The notes under the pieces: model-generated
What the model saw: the letters and a program-made list of their open reading frames with translations, nothing else
Database searches by the model: none
Told to the model about the DNA's origin: nothing
Position numbers and translations under genes: made by a program
From: Erpobdella octoculata
Lineage: Eukaryota > Annelida > Clitellata > Hirudinida > Erpobdellidae
NCBI GenBank assembly: GCA_963978895.1
Contig: OZ022238.1
Location: 20,343,647 to 20,407,646 of the forward strand
Direction of reading: 5' to 3'
DNA length: 64,000 nt
In this document: piece by piece, positions 35,291-45,727 of the stretch
How positions within the stretch are numbered: the stretch's first letter is position 1
Layout of the letters: each line of letters starts with the position of its first letter

Positions 35291-35607
35291 CAAACCGCTT
35301 TTTATTAAATTTGTTGTTTACGTTTGAGAAGGTTTTTGTGAAAAAAATTGAAATCGGGCAAAAAATGAGCAATAATGATACAATGTTAGTTTAGAATCGA
35401 TTGCAAAATTTGACGACAGACAGACAGATAAACAGACAGACAGACAGACAAACAGGCAGCGAAGTCAAGTTAAATAAAAGTGTGTAACAATTTCTGATCT
35501 GAATTATAATTTTAAACTAAAAAATAATTCAACGCTGAAATATAATTTCGGGGTTATATTTCGAATGTGTTCTTGTTAATGATTGTTGCGTGTCATGTGA
35601 TAGGTGA

Positions 35608-35795
35608 ATAGGAAGGGAAGGGAGGATAGGTAGGGAGGGTAGAGAGGATAGGGAAGGTAGAAAGGGTAGAAAGGGTAGAGAGGTTGGGGAGGGTAGGGAG
35701 GGTATGGATGGTAGAGAGGGTAGGTGGAGTAGGGAGAGTAGGGATGTTAGGGAAAGTAGGGAGAATAGGGAAGGTAGGGAGGGTAGGGCGGAGCA
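35608..35795. repeat. GGTAGGGAGG-type minisatellite
   Basis: About 185 bp of degenerate ~9-10-bp units (ggtagggag / ggtagagag). The Pro/Leu/Thr-rich frame on the minus strand is an artefact. Confidence 0.85.
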
Positions 35796-35964
35796 ATCAG
35801 GTTGGTCGTAAATTGCAAGTTTGACGTGAAAACATGTTTGCCCGCCACCGAAAAAGGTGAATAACGCGCTGTTCGCCTTCCAAATTTCTTTAAAAGAAAG
35901 TGTTCGTTTTGGTTATAAGAGTTTAAAAAACGTGCAGTTTTGCAGTTGAAAAAGGTTTTCAAAA

Positions 35965-38564
35965 ATGATTGCACTGCTTTTTTTAGCAACCTGTTTTTTA
36001 ACCACGGTCATAACAGAGGATTCCGGTTAGACATTAAATAACAGTTAACTATATGTTAGCACTTACTTTGCTTTTCCGGGTCTGGTTCAAGTACCGTACA
36101 AAACCCTTGCTTCCTGCTTAGACTTTTGCAAGAACACACCTGAATGTCAAGTGGTCGACTTTGATCCTCCCAAAAATCCTCCTTGTTGGATTCAAAAAAC
36201 TCTTTTTCAGGCAAAAAAGAGCAGTCTTGTGGTTAGCAAAACAAACACCAATTACATGCTCGATCGAGACTGTTTCAATGGGTTAATAAATAAAACTTTC
36301 AATTTGGAAGGTAGAGTTATTTATTTGAATTTACAAACAAATTATTTATCACAAGCAAACAAATATATTAATTATGGAAAATGTAATTTGGCTGTTAACA
36401 AACAAAACATAACAAACTCATGAATAATTTAACACGTAATTTGCAGTCAGTTAAATTGATTTTCAGACATGTCCTGCTTGACACCTAGAATCCAAATGAG
36501 TTATGCCGGTCTAACAAAGACACCAGCACCAAACCTACAGTCCTGCCTCAACCAATGCAAAAAAGAGCCAAACTGCGAGATTGTTGACTGGGACACAAAA
36601 ACGGAACCGGAATGCTGGATCCAGACAAACAACTTTGATATAAAACTTGATGCGTTCATTCCCAGCGCAACAGTGACGAATTTTGTACTGAACAGAGATT
36701 GTTATAAACTTGCATCAACGGCCGGTACGAGCAACATTTGAATTTTTTTTACTAAAATTTAGGAATTTTCGAAAAATCAAAAACAGCAACCAATAACATT
36801 TTTTAAATGTTTGTAAAATTTTATTATTATTTTTTTTGGTAATGCAGATAACCTACGCTGCTGGACCGTGTCGTACCATTATGCATTTGTGGGTCTTGTC
36901 CAAGTACCATACAATACTTTATCCTCCTGCCTCGAATTTTGTAAAAACACTCCTGAATGCAATGTGGTTGACTATGATTTGCCGAAGAATCCTCCATGCT
37001 GGATCCAAAAAAACACTGCACTGCAAGTAAATTGGAATAATCTTGTTATTAGCCAGACCAACACTGACTTTATGCTGGACAGGAGCTGTCTAAATAAATT
37101 AAAAAGTGAAGCCATTGCACAAAGTACGCAAATTAGGAACCTTAGATTAATTATTACCTTAGATTTTGAATTATCATTCACAATTTATAAATTGTAAATA
37201 TTTTAAAGGCTTTTGAAATTGGACTATTCAAAACTTGTAGCCAATTTAACTTTTTTTTATTAAATCTTTTTTGTTATAAAGATACAAACTTTCTAACGTG
37301 CTGGATGTACAGAAATAATACTTGTTATGCTAAGGACGACATGACTCAAGTTCCAGTTAATGACCTCAATCAATGTTTATACAGCTGCTATTCGACCTCC
37401 AACTGTAAAGCCGTAAACTTTGATACAAACGCCAGTCCACCTTGTCTTATGGTTGTCACTAATAACAAGCTTTCCAAACTTGATTTTAAGCCTGGAAAAG
37501 GCGTCTACGCTTATATTTACGACGAAAAGTGTCTGGAAAATTGTAAGTTTAGTTTATTTTCATTTTTATAAGACTACTAGCGGAGATACCCGGCGTTGCC
37601 CGGATTTTTAGAGGTTTTTCTAATGTTTGTCTCTTTCTCTCCCGTTTCCTTTCCCACTTGCTTTCCCGTTTTTGGTTGTTTTCCCGCTCCCGGTCGCTTT
37701 CCCGTTCCCGGTCGCTTTCCCGCTCCCGGTCGTTTTCCCGCTCCCGGCCGCATTCCCGCTCCCGGTCGCTGTCCCGTTCCCGCTCATGCTTGCTCTCCCG
37801 TTCCCGCTCACGCTTGCTTTTCCGTTCCCGCTCGCTGTCCGTTCCGGGTCGCTTTCCCGTTTCTATAATAGACAAACTAACCCACAAACATTCATATATA
37901 TATATATAGTCTTAGCAAATCTATTTTACGTTTTATGGGCTAAAAGAAGTTATGAAAGACACAACCTTGAGAGTCAAGGGGAATTAAAAGAAAATGAGCG
38001 TGAACGGGAACAGGGCAGCAACCGTGACCGGGAATGGGAGAGCAAGCGTGACCGGGAACGGGAGAGCAAGCGTGAGCGGGAACGGGAAAGCGACCGGGAA
38101 CGGGAAAGCGACCGGGAACGCGGAAAGCGACTGGAAGCGGGAGAGCAAGCTTGGAAGGAAACGCGAGCAAGAGAGAAAATCGATAACAAAACTTCTGAAA
38201 ACCCTGAGCAACACCGGGTAACCCCGCTAGTAATTTATAAAGAAAAGTGTAAGGCTAGGTAAAACCTGGTGAATATTTTAAAAATTAAAAACCTGGCGAA
38301 TATTTTAAAAATTAAAAATCTTAGAAAAATCTTTCCAAGGATATTTATAAAAAATTTTGTGACGGATTTCAAATTTTTTTACTCTATATTTGATTCCCCT
38401 TGACTCTCAAGGTTGTGTGAAAATTTCATTACGATCGGATGAATGGTGTAGCAATGCATAAAGGACATATATACATATATACATATATACATATATACAT
38501 ACAAACATTCATTTTTATATATATAGATTGTAATATATTTCTTTCAATTGCAGTTGAGAAGTGA
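35965..38564 (+). CDS. Secreted multi-PAN/apple-domain protein, spliced
   Basis: Exon 1 (35965-36025) encodes a 20-residue signal peptide starting MIALLFLATCFLTT. The following exons are all phase 1 to phase 1 with GT-AG borders: 36467-36724, 36848-37123, 37282-37542, then a terminal exon 38554-38564 ending TGA. AATAAA follows at 38609. Without the damaged exon at 36045-36310 the product is 288 aa. Each large exon encodes one ~86-92-residue module with spaced cysteines (for example SCLEFCKNTPECNVVDYD then PPCWIQ and LDRSCLN), a PAN/apple-like pattern. Such modules bind proteins or glycans outside the cell. The last intron is packed with Helitron sequence. The exon borders are my reading and have no transcript support. 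Confidence 0.7.
36045..36310 (+). pseudogene. PAN-type exon with net 10-nt loss, probably skipped or dead
   Basis: It encodes FPGLVQVPYKTLASCLDF and DRDCFNG, closely matching the exon at 36848-37123. It has a good acceptor (acag|tt) and donor (gaag|gtagag). Its length, 266 nt, is not a multiple of three. Compared with the sister exon, 10 nt are missing near the start, including the first conserved Cys-Trp codons. Including it would shift the frame, while skipping it keeps the frame because exon 1 and the next exon are both phase 1. Confidence 0.6.
37577..38527. mobile_element. Cluster of nested or rearranged Helitron ends in the PAN gene's last intron
   Basis: A minus-strand terminus CTAG/hairpin lies at 37577, followed by 18-bp 'cgctttcccgctcccggt' units and an AT-rich 5'-like end near 37909. 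A plus-strand terminus ('gagcaacaccgggtaaccccgCTAG|T') ends at 38230, with the same units inverted at about 37990-38140. A minus-strand 5' end A|TCTATATATATAAAAATG lies at 38527. The segment 'caaccttgagagtcaagggg' occurs in opposite orientations at 37962 and 38395. I read this as two or three Helitron copies in both orientations. The Arg/Glu- and Pro-rich frames here are artefacts. Confidence 0.6.
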
Positions 38565-39157
38565 AAGTAGAAAAATAAGGAATCCAAAATGGACTTCCGA
38601 AAAAAATGAATAAATTAAAAACGTTTAAAACACTTTTAGTATTTCAATTAAATTCAGGTAATGTTTGTTAAAATAAAAAGTTCAATAAAATAAAAAGGCT
38701 ATTTATGAAACTTGTTATTATTGTTGTAATCATCGGAGTGTAAATGAATGTTTTTTTCCAAACAAAGTTGCTAGACTATTTTTACACCCGTTTTTGTAAA
38801 CGAATGTAAAACACGTATAAAAGATTGTCTGCGTTGAGTATGAATAGATTAAGAGCCAATAGCAGTTTACAATTAGTATACTCGCGTAACCACGGCGGGT
38901 ATACAACTACCGCGATTTTTCTTCAACAAAACCGCACCGTCAGAGAGATGAACCGCACTCGCCTGAGGTTTTACCAAACTTTATATTTTCTCCCTTATTC
39001 CTTATTTACAACATCAAATCTTAGGTCATTTTTAACCTTAGGGAATGAATTATTTTTCTATAAAACAATGAAATATCGTACGGAAATGATAAAAAACATA
39101 ATTTTAAAAAAATATTTAATTAAAAATGTTTTTAAAGCTGCTTAAACAGACTCTATA

Positions 39158-39612
39158 AGGGTTTATCGACAATCGTAGCTTTATCGACCCAACTTGGAAA
39201 TTCGATAAACTCGCGGAGTCGATAAACTCGCGAAGAAGTCGATCAACTCGCGAAGGAGTCGATAAACTCGCGAAAGAGTCGATCCAATTGCGAAGGAGTC
39301 GATTAACTCAAGAAGGAGTCGACAAACCCGCGAAAGGATCGCTTTGCATTAATTCTATAAACGGCACCGTTGCTCTGGCGAAAATTAATAAAATTACTGT
39401 TTTCATTCAAGAGTTTGATCGTGACACCACCGAGTGAATAGTCAGCTTTGCCTAAGTACACCAGCAAGATTTAATCGAGTAAATGGTCATATAGGTTAAT
39501 ATACTTATATCGGTCAGGGCGTGTGCAGCCCGTTGGCATGATCATCGACTCCTTCGCGACTTGATCAACTTTTTTTTAAGTTGAGTCGATAAAGTCCCCA
39601 TTGTCGATAAAC
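39158..39612. mobile_element. MITE-like element with ~37-bp inverted ends and internal 20-bp minisatellite
   Basis: The left end (39158-39195, starting GGTTTATCGACAAT and ending CCAACTT) is the near reverse complement of the right end (39573-39611). Inside, 39195-39340 holds about seven ~20-bp units of the type 'gagtcgataaactcgcgaag', whose core TCGATAAA also occurs in the ends. No coding sequence. The target duplication is not clear. Confidence 0.65.
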
Positions 39613-40472
39613 CTACATTTCCCCGTTTAAACATTTAAAACCAGCAGGAGCTCGGAATATCTTAACATGACGATTTATTCTCGTTCGCGCAAAAAGTAAA
39701 ACGTACCGTACACGTACACATTAAAAGTTGAAAAAATAATAGTGAAGAATTTGCTTGAACAAAACTGTAGATCTTAAAAATTATTAAAAAAGTTTTTTTT
39801 TATACTTTATATCATCACTTTTAAAATTTTTGGATGTCTGTCTGGGATTAAAATTGAAGTTAATTTTTGAAGCATTTCCCATTATCAAATTTGAATGAAT
39901 TTTGTGCATATAATTTTTGTCAATGACAATGTATTTTATTAAATTTTTAGATTTATTGGTTCAAATTTAAATAAGATATAAAATTAATTTGAATACTCTT
40001 TTCACAAATGAACTATTTTAGAGAATTTAATCATCCGTTTTAGTTTATTCATAGAAAACGATATTTAATTTTTCTACAATGCTTTTATCTACTCGTCGTC
40101 TCTGTTTCTCTGTCTGTTTCAAATCTTGCAATCAATTTTTGAGTCACTTCCTGATGATAGATTTTATTCAAATTTTGCATACATGCTCAAAACAGAAGAC
40201 AATGCAATATTCAATTATTAGTTTTACAATAAGTCAATTAATTTAGTTAATTTTAATTAATTTCGATATTTCGATATAATTAAGATATTTCGACTTTAAT
40301 ATAAAATAAAAGAGTAATATAAGAAAAAATTAAATGCAAAATTTGTGTTTTAATTACATATAAAAGCATTGGGTTTTAAAAATTCGTTTTTAATTTACTT
40401 GTTTAAATCAAAATTTACTTATACAATCGTTGTTTTTTGCATACTGATTCAAAAGTGGTTTATATATTCCAT

Positions 40473-40770
<298 letters not shown>

Positions 40771-40870
40771 CTAGTAGAGTCGTGTAAATATTTGCGTTAT
40801 TCGTGGTGACAGTTAATCATCCTATTTGTAGGCTCTATAAAAATTTAAATGCAATGTTTCACTTCATAAA

Positions 40871-41138
40871 TTATCTATCTTGCAGCAGACTAGCTGTCAA
40901 GCCGAAGTAAGGAGTTCTGAGCCTATCATAGTCGTAGTCTAATGTTAAGTAGCTCGGAAAGACTGGGACTTGAAAAAAGGCACGTATAAACGCTCTCACG
41001 CATGACATTGATATCTTGGCATCCAAGATGTTTGATTCTTTGTTGCCTTCCAACTTTCAATGCTCCATTGTATAATGTATTCATGCGCGCATCCACATTA
41101 CTCATTAAATAAGCGATGTGATTGGTCGTCATGGTCAT
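40871..41138 (-). pseudogene. Unrecognised conserved-looking coding fragment with one frame change
   Basis: The minus strand reads HIAYLMSNVDARMNTLYNG, then KVGRQQRIKHLGCQDIN, in one frame (41138-40926). It continues after a single frame change as LDYDYDRLRTPYFGL in another (ORF 41053-40871). Codon use and composition look protein-like rather than random, but I do not recognise the family. It may be the end of a transposon protein or a host pseudogene. From 41160 to 42000 I see nothing else. Confidence 0.3.
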
Positions 41139-42009
41139 GCATTCGGTGAGTCAAAAATAACATTATTATGAAGGTATTTTATTTAATGAAAACATAACAA
41201 AGACTCTTTATCCTGTTAATAAAATTGTAGTTATTTTCATAATACTTAATTCTATAAACGTAACTTGGGCGCTCCTCGACATTTGTTCATAAAATAGCTT
41301 AACTAAAGTCATTTTTATAACTAAATTTGTTAAAAATTATTATAATTTATTATAACTTTTGTAAAATACATTTTAGTGGGATAAATTAAAATAAAAATGG
41401 CAAAACGCACACACGCAAGCACTATTGACAGAAATAGCCCCGACAAAAGGGGCATTGCAATAATTGTCTCGTGTAAACCCTTAATGTCGCAAAGATGCAT
41501 GCAGCAACATTTTGATTTGGCGCCAGTTAATCTTTGACTGTGTAAACGTGCTTTTAGACAATTTAGGTAACCATTTTAACTTGGCCCCATTACTCAATTG
41601 TAACAGTCAAAATTCGTAATGAAAAGGTTATTTTTAAATTAATTCAAAAAGTCAATTATTGAGTTATTGGTCATTGCATTCATTTGTTGGCTGTTTTGTG
41701 CTAAGAAACAAACATGTAGTAAACTACATTCAAATTAGGGAAGTAAAAAAATTACTTTTGCAAAATGTAATAACTACCAGTAACAAATTACCAATGAATA
41801 ACAAACCCAGCCCTGCCATTTATGTTATGATCTCAAGTAGGTTTTTCAACAATTAATGGAGCCATATTTATAAATCTCTTATGTTAACTACACGCCGGTC
41901 TTGACTGCTTGCATGCTTGCTTGAAGGTTTGCAAACCTTAAAAGTTAAAATTAACAAATTTCCGTCATCCAATCACGCTGAAACTTGAAATATATGCGCA
42001 CTCTTCCTG

Positions 42010-42160
42010 GCACTGCACTCTATCACATTTTTTGTTTTTAAACAAACAACAACAGATCAAACACTGCAATAGATTACATTTTTTGTTTTTAAACAAACAA
42101 CAACAGATCAAACACTGCAATAGATTACATTTTTTGTTTTTAAACAACAACAGATTAAAC
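42010..42160. repeat. 51-bp tandem repeat, three copies
   Basis: 'cactgcaatagattacattt' followed by 'tttaaacaaacaacaacag' recurs at a 51-bp period starting near 42011, 42062 and 42113. Confidence 0.85.
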
Positions 42161-42343
42161 ATAATTATATACATGTTTACATCTTTACATATATAAATTT
42201 AAGAAAATGTTTGTGAAAACTGCATTAAATGAAAAGCCGAGGAATTCTGAGATATAAAGGATTCGTGAAAAACCTGGTTTTTTACGGTTTGTTTCTTACG
42301 AAATGTAATTTCATCCAATTTTAAATTCAGAATACTTTAATTT

Positions 42344-43453
42344 TCAATTTAAAAGTGATTCAAACACTTGGAGCTCGCATAAACTCATAAATCCAGTGTA
42401 AGAAAACCCAAGCTGAGGTTGCTGGACAATGACGTATCTTGCAGGAGGTATAAAAGCAGAGCAATTCACTCTGAACCAGCCAGCGATAGGAGGATCGTCA
42501 GTGTAGATACCACACAGAGGATAAGTGTTTCGTATTGGTGCTTGAATCATCCATGATGTGTTTGTTACGCCAATTGTCAGATTTAAATACCGCAATCCTT
42601 GAAAAAGCGTTTTTATGATTATGGAAAGTTTGCTTGAAATTAAGTTTATGCGTGACAACATGCACTCACTCTCATTATAAATAGCTGTATATCTAGTTAA
42701 AACCCAAACGTTATCAATGATGAACAATTCTTCTAGATCGACCATGAACCAATTTTGTCCACCATCAGGATCATTGGTATGAGCACACATACATACTGAA
42801 ATTGAAGTAGAATGCTGGTTGTCGACAGCAAAATAAGAGTTTAAATGACCACACGTTTTTACGTAAGTTGAGCTTTGGCTTGTTCTTCGAAACTGAGCTA
42901 GATTTGTTCCATCTAATAAAAACAATTAAAAATCCCAAGACCTCATAAAAGTTTTATTAAATTGTTGGTTTGGCTATACCTCCTCACTTCTCAATTTACT
43001 TAATCCGAAAATAGGAAAATCACACTTACTTTGATTTTCAGCTATATCATTTACTTTTGGCTTCTGTTTATAACAATAAAACATAAATGTTTTCAATTTT
43101 AAACTGATCTTAATAACCACTTTACACAAATTTATACCAATTAAACTCACTTCATAATATTGACAAAAATCCACGGAGGCGATCTTGTAAGGATAAAAAT
43201 TAAACAGTTGACAGATTCCTGAGTTGTTCCAGTAATTGAAATTTAAGCAAATTTTGTCTGTTAAGCAATTTCTGGCACAGGCAATTTCACCATTGAGTTT
43301 TAAATTTAAATTTTTAACAGCTGTGCTTCTACTGGGGTTATCAAGCGCACAACCTGGTTTACCGCTGTTAACGCTAAACGTAATAAATATTCCACTGTTT
43401 TGGCTGCAGAATAAGGGTAAACTTAAAGAAACTAAAAAATAAACTAAAAACAT
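42344..43453 (-). CDS. Secreted PAN-like plus fucolectin/F5-8C-like protein, spliced
   Basis: Four exons on the minus strand with GT-AG borders: 43453-43151 (phase 0 end), 43063-43030 (34-nt micro-exon, phase 1 end), 42912-42670 (phase 1) and 42597-42344 (stop). They sum to 834 nt, 277 aa. Exon 1 gives a signal peptide (MFLVYFLVSLSLPLF) and a cysteine-rich PAN-like module (CALDNPS, CARNCLTDKICLNFNYW, GICQLF, FCQYYE). Exons 3-4 give a jellyroll-type lectin domain with NLAQFRRTSQSSTY, AVDNQHS, C-x-HTNDPDGGQNWFMVDL, RYLNLTIGV and a C-terminal RYVIV...LCELQVF. That order is typical of fucolectin (FTP) and F5/8C domains. It is probably an extracellular carbohydrate-binding protein, perhaps in immunity; the role is inference. 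Confidence 0.72.
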
Positions 43454-43903
43454 TGTTGTTTTAAAATTATACCGCTTGAATGCAAGAAAGTTTTGTTTTG
43501 CAATTTGGTTTTGACTAATACTAATTCATTAATATAACAAAACACAAGAATATGACGTTTAATGATTTTCAGTTTTTATATATATCAACGACTTTAAAAA
43601 TGTCAAAATTTCCTATGAATAAATGTTTAATTGCATACACTTAAAAAAGGGTGAACTAAAAACTGCAAAAGGAAATTTAAAAAAACAAATCGCTGTCGAT
43701 TGTATGCATATCTACCAAGCTTGATTGATGATATATGTTATGTTTCTTTGCATTTATAGGGCAACAATTATTTTTTAAGAATGCCAGCGCATAACATGTT
43801 TTTTTATTTTGCATGATTGATAGCTTTTTGAAATAGGTAGAAATCGTCAATGGCAAATCAACAAAAAACATGCCTAAAAAATTAACAAAACATATGTCAT
43901 AAC

Positions 43904-45348
43904 GATTCTAGGACTGTTCATCAAAGGACGATTCATCAAAGGACTGTTCATCAAGGACTATTCATCAAGGGACTATTCATCAAAGGACTATTCACCAAAG
44001 GACTATTCATCAAGAGGACGGTTCATCATAAGGACTGTTCATCTAATGTCTTTTCATCCATCGGACTATTCATCAAAAAAGTTAATAAAATTTGTTAAGA
44101 TGTTATTTTCAACCAAAATTTTACCAAAATCTAGGGTAATCTATATCAAGTTAACAGTGCTACTCTGCTTGCATCCAAATATTTTATTCTTTATAATAGA
44201 ACTAGCGAGGTACCTTGTGTTGCCCGGGGTTTTTAGAGGTTTTTGGGTCGTTTTTCTTTCTCGCTCCTGTTTCCTTCCCTGCTTGCTCTCACGCTCCCGG
44301 TCGCTCTCTCTTCCCGCTTGTCTCCCGCTTCCGCTCCCGGTCACAGCATCAGAAAAACTAAATTCGACTGTTTTCGTAAACCATATATGTACACATTTAC
44401 CAAAGGCCACAAACACGTCAAAGCATTACACAGCCCGCTATGTCAAATCTGGCATCAGTGGTTTAACACAAAGGGCCACGCTTCAAAGATACTTTTGCCT
44501 CGAGCAATCAGCAAGTTTGTAGAAGACATGGTTGTAATATACAACAATTTTATTTGTCACATACAGTAAATAAAATAACTGTACAAGAAATAACGTCAAG
44601 ATCTTAAGATCAAACGAGCAAAAAACAATTGAATATAAAGTTTAAAAAAACTGCTTTCAACTGTTCGTACAAACTTTGAGTATATACACACTCAAACAGC
44701 CAGATACCATACACCTCAAAACATCACTAACACCCGGTATACCACTTCTGCCACACTTCAAAGAGACGAACACGCTCGCTTTAGCGAGGTCAGGAAAGGT
44801 CATTTCAAAGAGATGCTTACGCTCGTCCGGATCGTCGATAAATCAACCCGACTCAGATTTCATGCAAACTTCAAATAAAAACTAAATACAGTGGAACTCA
44901 TTTAATTGATATAAAAAACCTATTTTCTTTTTTAATAAAAGTTGCGGTAGGGAATAGCGCTGAGAACAGCTAAAAAATGTCATCAACGATTTTGTCACCC
45001 AATAGTACCGCTCTTAACAACCCTGGTTGCCATCACTATTTTTTTTAAATTACTGATATGTTTGAAATTTATTTTATCAAAGATGAAGAACTGTCTTTTA
45101 AAAATACATCAAATTACTTTACGCTGAAAATATCTTGGGTATATATTGATAAAGGTTGCTGAGTGGCTTCAAAATTTGATGAATAGTCCTCTTGATGAAT
45201 AGTCTTTAGATGAACAGTCCTTATGATGAACCGTCCTCTTGATGAATAGTCCTTTGATGAATAGTCTCTTGATGAATAGTCCTTTGATGAATAGTCCTTG
45301 ATGAACAGTCCCTTGATGAATCGTCCTTTGATGAAAAGTCCGCATACC
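43904..45348. mobile_element. Foldback-type DNA transposon, copy B
   Basis: 1445 bp, flanked by the perfect duplication GTCATAAC (43896-43903 and 45349-45356). The termini GATTCTAGGACTG and GTCCGCATACC and the inverted (GGACTATTCATCAA)-type arrays (43904-44075; about 45175-45348) match copy A. The core includes a Helitron 3'-end-like segment (CTAG at 44202, then 'gcgaggtaccttgtgttgcc'). A ~230-bp stretch (44345-44575) is also conserved in A and C. No transposase. It is the least interrupted copy. Confidence 0.9.
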
Positions 45349-45605
45349 GTCATAACAAATCAAATCAACAAAACATATGTCATACCAAATCAAATCAACA
45401 AAACATATGTCATACCAAGTCAAATCCACAAAACATTTGTCATGCAACACAAAAATCAACAAAACATATGTCATACAACAGAAATCAACAAAGCATAAGT
45501 CATACAACAACAAATCAACAAAACATGTCATACAACAACAAATCAACAAAACATGTTATACGACAAGAAATCAACAAAATATAGGTTATACAACAACAAT
45601 ACAAC
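45349..45605. repeat. ~30-bp minisatellite into which copy B inserted
   Basis: About eight units of the type 'aaatcaacaaaacatatgtcatacc', spaced 25-32 bp. A partial unit ('attaacaaaacatatgtcataac') lies left of copy B at 43881-43903, so B split the array. Confidence 0.8.
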
Positions 45606-45616
45606 AATAGGTCAGA

Positions 45617-45727
45617 GGCGCTGGTGGCAGAGCGGTAGAGCGTTCACCTGTCGATCATTAGGTCGGCAGTTCAAGCCTCACCGGCGTCACCAGCGTAACT
45701 CCCTTAAGCAAGGAGTTCACTCGCATT
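45617..45727 (+). mobile_element. tRNA-derived SINE head, interrupted by a DNA transposon
   Basis: Starts GGCGCTGGTGGCAGAGCGG, with A-box-like GGTAGAGCG, B box GCAGTTCAAGCC (about 45667) and the conserved 'agcaaggagttcactcgcatt'. The sequence stops at 45727 where an inverted-repeat element begins. It appears to resume at 48229 ('attgctaaagggg...'), running to about 48370 before an AT tract. Confidence 0.75.

Noticed and set aside
37549..38262. Arg/Glu-rich or Pro/Phe-rich ORFs on both strands
   Set aside because: They come from 18-bp repeats of the Helitron bodies in an intron.
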